From the NCBI GenBank assembly GCA_022605955.1, contig JAKCOZ010000015.1:8933287-8997286 (forward strand): 64,000 bases of DNA, written 5' to 3'. Positions 29,701 to 40,446 of the stretch are shown here, one piece after another. The stretch comes from Rallus limicola. Taxonomy: Eukaryota > Chordata > Aves > Gruiformes > Rallidae. The notes under the pieces were generated by a model. The model was not told where the DNA came from. It did not search any database and saw only the letters and a list, made by a program, of their open reading frames with translations. The position numbers and the translations under genes were made by a program. How positions within the stretch are numbered: position 1 is the stretch's first letter; every line of letters begins with the position of its first letter.

Positions 29701-31708
29701 TAAACTGCATTCATGTGCACAGTCCAGGCAGCTGAATGAAACTGTGCCTAAATTAGTAGCTAAATGGCAACTCTATTAGAAGAGTTGGTGGCCAGATGTT
29801 GGCCATACTGGACACAGCTGGGAAAAATCACTAAATTCTTCTTTGATATGACCCACTCCTCAACAACCCCACCAAAAAATAGAGAGAAACAAATCTGTGT
29901 CATAAAACACAGGGCTGAAGGCAGGCAGCAGAAAAGGCTCAGAGCAATGCAGGAGACACCTCACTTAAAATCACCAGCATTTGACTTCTTTTTGTTCCCA
30001 GCAAGAGTGCTCCATTGCCACTGCTGTTGAGACTGGGTATGCAGGATCCTCTTACAGCCCTGAGCCAAGGAGTCTGGAGGCTCCAAAGGGATTACTGAAG
30101 CTGAAAGTTTTGGCTTCAGGTGTGGAAACCGCTGAAGCAGCTAAGAATCAGTTTACTTCCCAAGTGAATTCATGCAAAAAGGTATTAACACGACAGCTCG
30201 TGAGTCAGGAGATTTAGAGACGTACACAAGACCCAGCACGAGGAGCGTCGTTGGCAGCATTACTTTCTCCCAACCACCTCAATCTGCAAATACTTCTTAG
30301 CCCTTTCAATTCCTGTCCCTCTGCTCCCTCATCCAGCACTACAGCTTGGACTTACTAGCGTGCAAGTGTTAGAAGTGGGACAACCTTGCACAGCCAACTC
30401 AGCATCAGCAAGGGCAGGCAGCAGTAGTAAAGGCGTAGTCTTCTCATAAAGCCTTCATCCCCAGGTACAGCTGACAGCTGCTTGGAGAAAAATAACAAAC
30501 AAAAACCCAACAAAATCCCCAAACCCATAATGCAAAAATTATAGCAAAAAAATAGGGTGAAGACTGTAGTGCAAAACAACAGAGTCATTGGTGTTTTCTG
30601 TGGTTTTCACGCAAAAAGAGTAATAACCAGATGCTTCAGGGCTAGAAAAGTGCAAATTTGACAATTTTCTTTTCCCCTCCTAAAGAGAGAAACTAGACAT
30701 TTCTTTGGAGGCTTGTAGCTGTGCTCCTTCAGCACCAGTTCCCTGCTAGTCTCAGACAATCAAAACACTGTCTTAATTTCAAAGCTTTCACGATAAGGAC
30801 ACTTGCCCACACCAAATCTACCCCTTTGTTTCACAAAGGCCACACACCAAGCATGAAGTAGCAATTATTTCCGGGTGCTCCTGATCCATGGTGAAATTGG
30901 GCTGTCCCATTAACTGTCCAGCTAAAATCTGAGGCGACTCCTATCCTATTCATGGTATACAAATAAAACACCCTAAGGAGGGGTAAAGGTTGCTGTTGTC
31001 AAACACCTACTTAATGTGTCACCTCACAAAACAGCCCTACCAGCAACACAAGGGATAGAGCAACAGAAAAGGAGAAGAAATAAGCCTCAGCTATTTTAAA
31101 CTTCCCTTAAATTCTACCACATGTCCTGCTGAAACTCCACCAGCGGGACGAGGCAATGGGAAAGGTGTCCAGCCCTTTCCCCAGGGTTGCTGGTGGGACA
31201 CATACCAGGCTGGCTGTAGGACCACCCCTGCGAACAGCCATCAGTCTCTATGGCAAGGGTGATCCCACAGACTGTGACAACCCACGTGGCAAAAAGACTA
31301 GCCTGCAAACAAGTCAGGCTGGTGTGCAATTCATAGGAGGTTCCCCTAGGATTCAGCCTGGCACTCTTAGCCAGCAGCTCAGTGCTGTCACAGAGACTAG
31401 GATTAAAAACCCGCGCACCGACTGATCACACCGCGGCACAGATACCCAGGTACAGATGGCACGGGACTGCAGCAGGTATAACATATGCTATACCAAGTAC
31501 TGACACACACTTTAAGCAAAGGCTGGTGGATTTTATGCAAGACAGATTTCAGGGGGAATAAGCACCTCTGAGATGTCACAGGAAAGGAAAGATGACAGCT
31601 CAAGTTACAAAGTTCATACTGCAGACTTCAGTACTTCAGGTCTGGTTCCCCAGAAACCACCTGCATGATCAGTGCTCAATACTGAGCTAGAGATGGGTCT
31701 CTCCTCTA

Positions 31709-31778
31709 GCTCAGGTTGCCCAAAGCCCCATCCAACCTGGCCTTGAACACTGCCAGGAAGGGAGCATCTACAGCTCAG
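31709..31778 (-). mobile_element. CR1 LINE internal 3'-region fragment
   Basis: AGGTTGCCCAAAGCCCCATC on +, followed by CAACCTGGCCTTGAACACTG and CCAGGAAGGGAGCATCTACAGC, is the antisense of a well-conserved CR1 segment. The 3' terminus is missing; the fragment abuts a MIR-like element on its right. Confidence 0.85.
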
Positions 31779-31791
31779 TAGAAGAGTTACA

Positions 31792-31915
31792 GCCCATTTT
31801 TCATGGGGGAAACTGAGACACAGAAGGTTGAAGGCCTTACCCAAGGTTAAGCATCAATCACCATGATGGAATTAATAAACCCAAAACCTCCAGAGTCTCC
31901 TGACCAGGCAACCTT
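31792..31915 (+). mobile_element. MIR/CORE-SINE-like ancient SINE fragment
   Basis: CCCATTTTTCATGGGGGAAA is followed by CTGAGACACAGAAGGTTGAA and GGCCTTACCCAAGGTTA. This parallels the MIR-type pattern CCCATTTTACAGATGGGGAAACTGAGGCACAGAGAGGTTAAGTGACTTGCCCAAGGTCA. The following part, up to CTCCAGAGTCTCCTGACC, weakly resembles the MIR 3' half. It would be an old amniote-wide SINE remnant. The similarity is recalled, not computed. Confidence 0.55.
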
Positions 31916-32621
31916 CAACTTCCTTACTGTCTCCCTGCAAGCAAATTTCTACATCAAGAATCTATTCCTGCTGGCACATTTTATCACACAGCAGTATCTA
32001 ACTATCCTGCCCACTCCTGGCTAGCACAGCACTGAACAGCCATCCTGTAACATGCAGAAAAGATGATGTATCAAGGAAGCACAAAACAGGTTTATTCAAA
32101 ATTAAATCAATAGTTTAAAAAAACACACCTCAGAAAAAAAAAAAACAGGGGGGAAGGAATCACTCGATCTGACAATAAAACTAGTAACATACAACATTAC
32201 TAGCGATCCAAACTTGGACACAAACCAAAAGAGTCCTTTCCAAAATAGCTTGATAAAGAGCTGCAGAAAAAAAAAGATAGGTGTTTTCTTCTTACACCCC
32301 CCCCATCTGTTCAGTCCCATCTGATTATTTGCTTTTGGGGTCATTTATTTGTCTTCTTTGTTCATCAAATCTGCTGAAGAAGAAAGAATGAATTAGACAA
32401 TGATGCCAGGAAGGCGATTTCACTTCAGAGGACTAAAGGCTGGTCAATAACATGACACCACCAACTCCCACAGAACAAGATCACCAACACAACCTCTAAC
32501 CCAAAATTAGTGCATGTACAGAATGGGCCCAAAGGAACAGAGAAAAACCCTCCTATGCTGGTCACGCTGTGTTCAGGTACTGCCTCTCCCAACCAGGAAA
32601 CACACAAGCTTAAGCTGTCTT

Positions 32622-32643
32622 CCCCCCCCCCCCCAAAAAAAAA
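32622..32643. repeat. C13-A9 homopolymer junction
   Basis: Thirteen C are followed by nine A on +, then an A-rich CAACAAAAAAAC tail. In BICD2 pre-mRNA it reads U9 then G13. The G13 run could form a G-quadruplex in the RNA. It is prone to sequencing and assembly error. Confidence 0.85.
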
Positions 32644-35600
32644 CAACAAAAAAACTTCACAACTCTCCATCCTTATCCCAATTTTATCTCTCCTAAAAAT
32701 TAAAGGAAATGCATCAGAAGTGGACAACAAAAAACCCTGCACCAAAAAACCCACCAAAACAAAGCCAAAATCCCACCACAGCAAACACCCTTGCTCCTAA
32801 AACCTCTTGCCAATATGAAATGTGGAATCTAATTTTTCCAATTGCTTCCCTCAGACAGTCTTTGTTAAGTAAGAAATTTAAGTATTAACAGCTATGAGTC
32901 TCCAGGAGACTGATTTTATTCCCAGCTCTTCAGTAAAGTTTCTCAAATGACTGCATGGACAGCCATTTCATCACGTTCTGCTTCAGTTTCCTGACCTACA
33001 GTAGGGTAACAACAGCCCTAACACCCAGTGAGCTACAGGATAGCAGTAAATCTACAAAAAAACATCATGAACACAATGACCAAGTTCTGGTTTTATACTT
33101 CACCTACTGCATTGTATGAAGAAACAGTGAAACCAATCCAAGCCCTAGTCCAAAAACATATTTGTTTCAAGAAGAGATTATACAGCCAACACAGAAAGAA
33201 GGACAAACTTTGTCTGCAGTAACATCCTAGCATTTTTATGCTTAATAGCAGTTTTCAAAGGCAATCCTTGCATTAGTAAACCTTCTTCATTTAACTTTGT
33301 TAAAAACCTCCAACAGCCAGGAAAAACAATTATTTGTTAAGAAGCCTGCGCTCACTCCTGCCTTGCACCCTATGGCTTTACTAGTATTTCCCACTTATTT
33401 CCATTACAATCACATCCCTGGCCAAAGGCAATCTTTTCAGAATCAGGATCTGCAGAAGGAGCAAATTTACATTATTACCCCCAGAATCAGATGACGGAAT
33501 GGACAGTAATTTTACAAGAGTATTTTTTTCATTCCCATTTGATCTTCTGTCCTCCAAACAGCACCACTATGCTCATGAAATCCAGTGCATTGCTGCATTT
33601 CTATTCACCAGCACACGCACACCACCACCCCATCCCCAAATCCTTAGACAATTACTTCAACAACCAGTTTTCTAAGATTAAAGGGTAATCTTCAAAAGTG
33701 TTTGATAGGTTTGAAAAACCTGATGAAAGCAGGATCAGTCCAAGACCATGAAGTATGCTGGCAGCAAACTCTGCAACTCCTGCCCAACTATACGTGCCCT
33801 GAAGTGGGGCAACCCCATCCCATCAGGCTCTAACTAAACACCGTCGGCAAGAGGGCAGGCATGGCTGCCTGCTAGAGCCTATACACACAAATGTGCATCT
33901 CCTTCTGTAGCCTTCTCATAAAGGAGTCATGCAGGGAAAATAGGGCACTGGTGTCCCTTGAGCTCATTTCTGCTCAAGTGACACCTATGCTGTTGATGCA
34001 CATCCCTCAGCAGTGTTACCCCAGCTGAGAGGCACATTCCTCCACATTTTCCAGGCTGCACATCCAGTTGCACATGATGCTGAAATGTCAAGCAGTGAGG
34101 GGCAGCCTTTAATAAATGCCAAGCTGCCCTTTTCTCTGCAGTGAGACACTGCTATATGAAGCTAATTGTACTCAACAGATGAGCCAGCATTAGGTATTAA
34201 CCCTTGCTTGCACTCACCCAGAGATGTTTATGGGCTGAAGCTTGTTATCACAGTCACATTATGGCATGTGTTGCACAGCACAAGCAGGCTGGAACACACA
34301 GTGTATTCCTCCAAGAGGTGTGTTAAGAAGAGGAGAAATTAGTTTCAAACTCACTGAATCAAAAAAGGCAGGCACAGATCGAGGAGAAAGGGCATGCAAC
34401 AGAGCTCGACTGAAAATAATTCCTTGCCCTTCTGAATAGTTTGAAAAGCACAGTGATGCCCGTGAATGTGCGTGCACCAGGACAGCAGTACCACTTACAT
34501 ACCATGACTAAACACAGAAGTGCTTGTTCAGTTTTAGCACTCTAGGAGACGCATTTCAGCTTCTTCTCTGATGAATATCAAGGAGGATTAGCAGAAACTG
34601 ACCCCTTTTAAAAGGCTATCAATAATGAAAAAATGGGGTTTAAGCACCAAAAATTAAATAGAACCCAAACCCTTGATTTAAAAAAAGGCGCAGTTAATCA
34701 AGTTATTGTTTTTATTATTCAATAAGAATAAAAGACGGAGATTCAAGGCTTCTCTCCCTTCAGAAGGCTTTGCACTGATTAGCAGAACACCACGCATCCC
34801 ATCCACCTCCAACTACAGGCACAGAAAGGTGCCCAGGTGCCTCTGGTGTCAGCAAGCACAGCCAGATCTGCCAGGTCTCATTACTGACAGCCCTGATTCC
34901 AAGGGGAGGGACTGGAAAGTTGGAGCTAAAAGCCAAAGGACATCAGTCACAAGGCATTTCATTCATTATTGTTCCTTCTGCCTGAGGGAGGGTGGGAACT
35001 GCCCTCACCCCAGCACCCTGCCCCTGATAATATGAAACAGTTTTGTTCCACAGCTCATGCTACAAAATCAGCACTCCTGTCCTCCCAAAATGTGTTCTCT
35101 GGCACTCACCACACTACTGACATAAAAAAAAAAACAACCCACTTTCTGCCTGTGTGGATCGTTTCCTCAGCCCCCAGCATTCTACCCTTGGGACAACCAG
35201 CAGGACGGTGCCCCATGGCCACATCAGACCCCATTGCTGCCTCCACTATTAGTCACCATCCCGAAAAGGCCACCCAGCCAGCACCACTTCAAAGCTCGCG
35301 AACAACTGGCCGAGCAGCAGCTGCTCCAGTTTTCAGCAACTGCAATAAGCATCCACCCAAGGAGCGGGGTGGATTCTGTTGGGTTTGTTTCATTTTTAAG
35401 AAAAATTACTGTGGCTGTAGCAGGGAAGGAAAATTAGAAGGTCCCAAATGCATTTTGCTGAGCATAAATTAGAGAGGAATAGTTGTGCTGGTGTTCATAC
35501 ATTTGTGCTTTCTTAGAAACAAAGGACAGCATGTCAGGGCAGAAAGGTGAAGGGAACCAATACAGAAGTTAACACAACGGTCCTCCTCTCGGGGCAATTT

Positions 35601-36005
35601 CAAGCCTGATGGGTGAAGGAAAAACATTAAAAAGCTATCCTGAGGCATCCTTGTGTCACCATAATGGATCAATGAGCTAATGGTCTTGTCTGCCACAAGC
35701 AGACCTCTGCACAGCTCCAGGCCAGGCCTCAAAGACGGACAATGCTGTAGATGGAGTTATGTGGGGTAAGGAGTTAATGTGCCTCAAAATGAGCATTTCA
35801 AAGCAGAAGAGACTACAGATTTCCCTTCACCACCCACTGGGGTATCAAAACACAGCGAAATCTCTTTTTGCAATATCATGTTGCAGAAATTCTGACTGTG
35901 AATTGCTGACTTTGAAACCATTCTGCTGAAGGGGACGGAACACTATTTGTGGAGGTTAGCTCGATGCGGTTAAGCAGAAAGCAGGCCAACGGGGCTTCCT
36001 CTCAC

Positions 36006-36522
36006 CCTGCTGTCATGGTTTAACCTGGCAGGCAGCTAAAATAGCCACATGGCTCTTTGTTCACTCCCACCCCCCACAGCGGGACGGGGGAGAGGATTGA
36101 AAAGGAAATAAAGTAGTAAGACTCACAAGTTGAAAGAAAGTTTAACAGGACAGAGAAGAAAGATAACAATAATATTGATAAAAGAATATATACAACAGGT
36201 AGTGCACAGCACAGTTTCTCTCCACCTGAAATTGATGCTCAGCTAGTTTCTGAGCTGCACTGCCTCTCAGCCCACCCAAGTTATGTATGTTATATGGTAG
36301 GGAACATCCCTGGGGTCAGCTGTCCTGGCTGCGTGCCCTACCAGCTTTCAGGGTGCCCTCTTCTTGTCAGGGTAGGGTGAAAAGCTGAAAAGCCCATGAC
36401 TGATTGGCAACTAAAACCATCCGTGTTATCAATGTTATTCTCACTGTAAATCCAAAGTGCAGCACTGCACCAGCTGCTAGAAAGAAAATTAACTCTATCC
36501 CTGCCAAAACCTGGACACCTGC
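36006..36522. repeat. 5-bp target-site duplication (CCTGC) flanking the solo LTR
   Basis: CCTGC at 36006-36010 directly precedes the LTR and CCTGC at 36518-36522 directly follows it. Five bases is the usual duplication length for ERVL-class integrations; ERV1 typically leaves four and ERVK six. Confidence 0.85.
36011..36517 (-). mobile_element. Solo LTR, neoavian ERVL-type endogenous retrovirus-like element (507 bp)
   Basis: On + it begins TGTCATGGTTTAACCTGGCA and ends CCCTGCCAAAACCTGGACA. Sense is the minus strand, starting TGTCCAGGTTTTGGCAGGGA, then AGAGTTAATTTTCTTTCTAG, a CAGCCAGGACAGCTGACCCC block, CCATATAACATACATAACTT (decayed TATA region), TGTTGTATATATTCTTTTAT, and CTGTCCTGTTAAACTTTCTT (likely R/polyadenylation region). 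Both ends are TG...CA and it is flanked by perfect 5-bp duplications. No internal gag, pol or primer-binding sequence is present, so this is a single LTR left by LTR-LTR recombination. It is the LTR of an old, inactive copy and encodes nothing. The family resembles one widespread in Neoaves; I am unsure of the exact name. The short frames inside (such as 36367-36597) are not genes. Confidence 0.9.
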
Positions 36523-37876
36523 ATATGAATCACGAAGTGACTGCAAAGGTGTTATGAAGTGTAGTGTCCTGTTAGATTGCCACTCTTCTGCGGGCACTTG
36601 AGCTGAGCAACTGTCAGGGCTGACATAAATTATAGTATAAAAATCTGACGTAGGTATTACTAACGAAGAATTCTTTTTTTAACTTAAAGCCAAGATCAGT
36701 TATCTTTTAATATTACACTAGATATCTGTCAGCTGACCACAAAGCACATGGAAGTAAAGTCCATTAATAGCTCTGAGAAGATACATATATATGTTAGAAA
36801 ATGCCTATTTCTTCTTAAAATGTTAGCTCTTTATTTAAAACTCAGCAGAATTGTACTGAAATCACTTTGTTACAGACAATGTAGGGTTATCTTAAGTACA
36901 TGTCTCAGCCTTTGTTATAAAAATTCAGGGAATAGAAAACTTCATCAAGTGCTATCAAATAAAAAGATACCCACTGCTGTTCAGCAAGCACCTGATCAAT
37001 AAATCACTGGAAAGCAAGAAGCACATCACAGAGATATGTCTGCTGGCAGTAATGCCCTCCTTCAACCTAAGCACAGAACTTGACAAGGAGACAAGTATTA
37101 ACTAACAGTCAATACCATCAGCATTCTGATTGTGAGGATATGCTTCCCTCCTTCCTTCTCCTCACAGCCTGGCCCACTTTGAACTGAATGCCAAGAAGCA
37201 CATAACAGGATAACCAAGGGCTACAACTTGTTCTACAGCTGAGGGCTAACTGAGCATCCAACAGAATACATGCTATGTAAATGTGACTGAGTCAGTTAAC
37301 TTACTCCAATGAGCTCTCCTGCATGCCAGGATCCCCCATTGAGCAGGGACAGCTCTGAAGGTTACTGCTTGAGGGTGAGAGAATCCTTATTGCACTAGAT
37401 ACTCAGGAAGTGAACTGTGAAGCTAAGAATCTTAGCTAAGTGATACAGAGGGTTGATTGCATATATATCTATGTACCTGTCCTGTTCTCTATGCAGTAAA
37501 TAACCAAGTGGACCTTGTTAAATCAGTGCTGCATTTACCACAAGTGAAGTTTTATGTCAGTAAAATACAGTTACTTCTCTGTAATGAGCAAAGTGCATTC
37601 ACTCCTTAACACATCCGCGACACTGCCCCCCGCCATCCATGTGCCTTTTTGCTCTTTTACATTTAGCCTTATGTATCATTCCATGATGCTATTCACAGAG
37701 AGTCAGCTAAAAACTTCTGCAATGAGATGAAAGAAAAATCAAATGAAGCTGTGGTCCTCAAAACACATATGACTATTTAAAGTTAGGAGGCGTTATACTT
37801 AGCTGTTATGTCCTTCACATCAGACCAAAATGGAAATAGTGTAACTGCCCTTCCCCCCACACACCACCTGCCCCCT

Positions 37877-37888
37877 CCCCCCCCCCCC
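37877..37888. repeat. C12 homopolymer in a C-rich stretch
   Basis: This run of about twelve C on + lies within a C-rich segment at roughly 37850-37890 (CCTTCCCCCCACACACC upstream). It is G-rich on the transcript strand. Confidence 0.75.
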
Positions 37889-40099
37889 ATTCCCCAAAGA
37901 ATCTTTTTTAACATCTGCAAACAGTTTGTCTCCAGTCTGGGGCATGTGCAGCAAGAATGTGTGTGGCCCTGCTAGAAGCAGGCGTGACTGATGGCAGCCT
38001 CCATCTCCCAGCCAGCACCAGCCTCCTCCACAGCCCCAGCCCTTGCTCAGAATGTGGACAGCCACTGCGTGGGTGTCAGTACAACCACGCAGACCACAGG
38101 TCCTCATTTCTTCCTCATCATCATGGAAGCTCTTGCATTTCCGCAAGTTTAGGAACAGGCCTTTCTCTTTACTCTCCAGGGACCAAATACAAACCTTAGC
38201 TAAGCAGCAGGAGTAGACTCACAACCACCAGCTCACCTTTGGTCCAGGACCTACAGGGAAGCCATGAGGCCTTTCAAAAGAGCACGTCACTTCCTGTCCT
38301 GCCAGCCCACCCTATGCACGGCCAGCAAACTCATCTTCCAAGAGCTGACACACTGAGATTTGCACACACTCCACAAAATAATCCAGCCCTTGATCTGGCT
38401 TAGATTTTGTTAAAATAATGGTTTGTGCTTTCTTTGGTGAAAGCCCAATTAACAGACAAAATAATTCTAGATTGTGTTTCTATAGTTTTGTGATTTGAGC
38501 ACGATTAGTCCTTCCAGTGCATCACAGCAGCATAACCCTGCGGTAGACCTCACTCATCCTTAGATGTCTGTTAAATAACAGGCTGCAATTGTGAAGAAAC
38601 ACAGTGACACTGCAGAAATTCAGAGTTATCAGGCTCCTCATCTACTCCTCTGAAAGCATGCTGAATGTCCTTCAATGTGATGAGTCAACAATCGAGAGAG
38701 GCTGCTGAAATATTTCTATAGTTAGCATAAAAATACAAGACATGATACTTCATTCTCACACAAGAAAGATTACTTATAAAATATGAACAAAACCCACTTG
38801 CACAACTGATGTTTAATTGCAGAGTTCTCCAAGGTCAACCAAAAATTCAAGCCTACACTGAGTGAACTGCTCCTTGGCTCAGCATCCAGCCCTAAGAAAT
38901 TAGGCTTAACCTCTTCCTCACCTCCTCTGCCCCAGCAAAGCATTTGCAGTTAGAGAACTGAGAAGACTATTGTTTTAACTGGGAGCACATTTGAGCAGTT
39001 AGGGATAAGAATAAGCATCCTCCACTCACTTGGGTTACCCAGCATTAGAAAGGACCACCCAGACACACTGTTAGAAGCACTGTTCCATTTGCTTCAGAAC
39101 AGAGACCTACTGCACTGCAGAAGGATTTACTCCCCAAGAAGCAATCTTTTATCTATACCGCAAACAGTGAGTATGAAGTCCTGCAGTAATGCTTGTGTCA
39201 CTTTTTTTTAATACAGCAGTTAATGGGCATTAGCATCTTGTTGCACGAGGAATCCTCCTGACTGAGAACATCGCTTGCCTGCTGAGTGGGCACCACCCGC
39301 TTCAGAAACAACAAGAGGAAGTAAGTCATATCCTGTAAACATCTTTTAATGTAAAGCTCACTGCCCTACTGCTGGTTGAACAGGCTTCCTCTGGTCTGGC
39401 AGTAAGAGGCTTTGGTGAACAAACCCTGGTCCATGAGGAATCAGAAATACTGTCAGACAAACACAGCCCAGCACACAGACGCCTGCGAGTTGTCAGTGCC
39501 AGAGCAAGCCAAAGACATGAGATACTTCAGGGGAAATAAAAAGACACCTCGGTGATTAAAACTGTGCTTAAGCATTCTAAATAATTACTCTGAAGTAGTA
39601 AAGGAGACTTACTGGAATGGCTTGCTGTGAATGTTAAATTCACCTGTGCTCACATGAGTTCAGCTGAGCACTTACCTTGCACACAGAGAGCTCCACAGAG
39701 CCCAAACCCACCAGTCAGCATTTCTAGTCTTGGCGGTCTTCAATCATTCTGACACGTGCAAACAAGACTGCGCAAGGCGTGTCATCAAATATACCATTAG
39801 GAGGGATTTCTGCACTACAAAAGCAGACCTTTTCTCGTTATCTTAATAGCCTTTTCATTAAAAACTCCTTACAGCTGAACAGGAAATTTATTTTCCACTT
39901 GGCACTGGGCAGATGCCCAAAGAATTTTATCCAACCACAGCCACACGATCTTTTGTGTGCAGCCAGAACCATATTTACATCAAACACCAGGTAGGTCTCT
40001 CAATTCCGTTCCACATTTTCTGCCTGCAGCCTACATCCAGGCTTCCCACTGAAGGACAGCAAATCCTCTTTGTTGCCCATCATGGCTGTATGTTGCTTT

Positions 40100-40123
40100 A
40101 AAAAAAAAAAAAAAAAAAAAAAA
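40100..40123 (+). repeat. A24 homopolymer (U24 in the pre-mRNA)
   Basis: Twenty-four consecutive A on + follow TGTTGCTTT. No recognisable retroposed gene or flanking direct repeat is present. It is the longest A run in the window. Confidence 0.9.
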
Positions 40124-40430
40124 GACAGAAACATTTGGGCTTCTATTTTAAGGTTTGAGTTAAAAAAAAAATAACAAGAAGAGAGGGTGAAAAAACACCT
40201 CAGCCTTGTCCTCATCACAATTTTTACAGCCAGCAGAGAGCAGCTGCGACAGCAGAGTCAGCCAGGTCACTGGTGTGCACCATTCCATCTGTAACACGTA
40301 GCCCAATCGATGCTTGATGCAGCTACAGGCAGTGAATGCTGTCGGGAGTACTTGGCACCATACTCAGATGTCGAGCTGCTAGTGATATGGCTGTCAGGAG
40401 TGACTCAAGGGCAGGCTTCTTCCACGATTT

Positions 40431-40446
40431 AAAAAAAAAAAAAAAA
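40431..40446 (+). repeat. A16 homopolymer followed by a G-rich stretch
   Basis: Sixteen A on + are followed by GCGGGAGGGGGGGAGGGCAGGG. The G-rich part has several G runs compatible with a G-quadruplex on +, the template strand for BICD2. Confidence 0.85.

Noticed and set aside
34969..35472. 167-codon plus-strand open frame
   Set aside because: It includes a poly-lysine stretch from an 11-base A run and no recognisable domain. It is antisense to the BICD2 intron, and I see no promoter or start context supporting a gene.
40040..40130. A24 tract as the tail of a retroposed pseudogene
   Set aside because: The sequence upstream resembles no known mRNA 3' end and no flanking direct repeats are visible.
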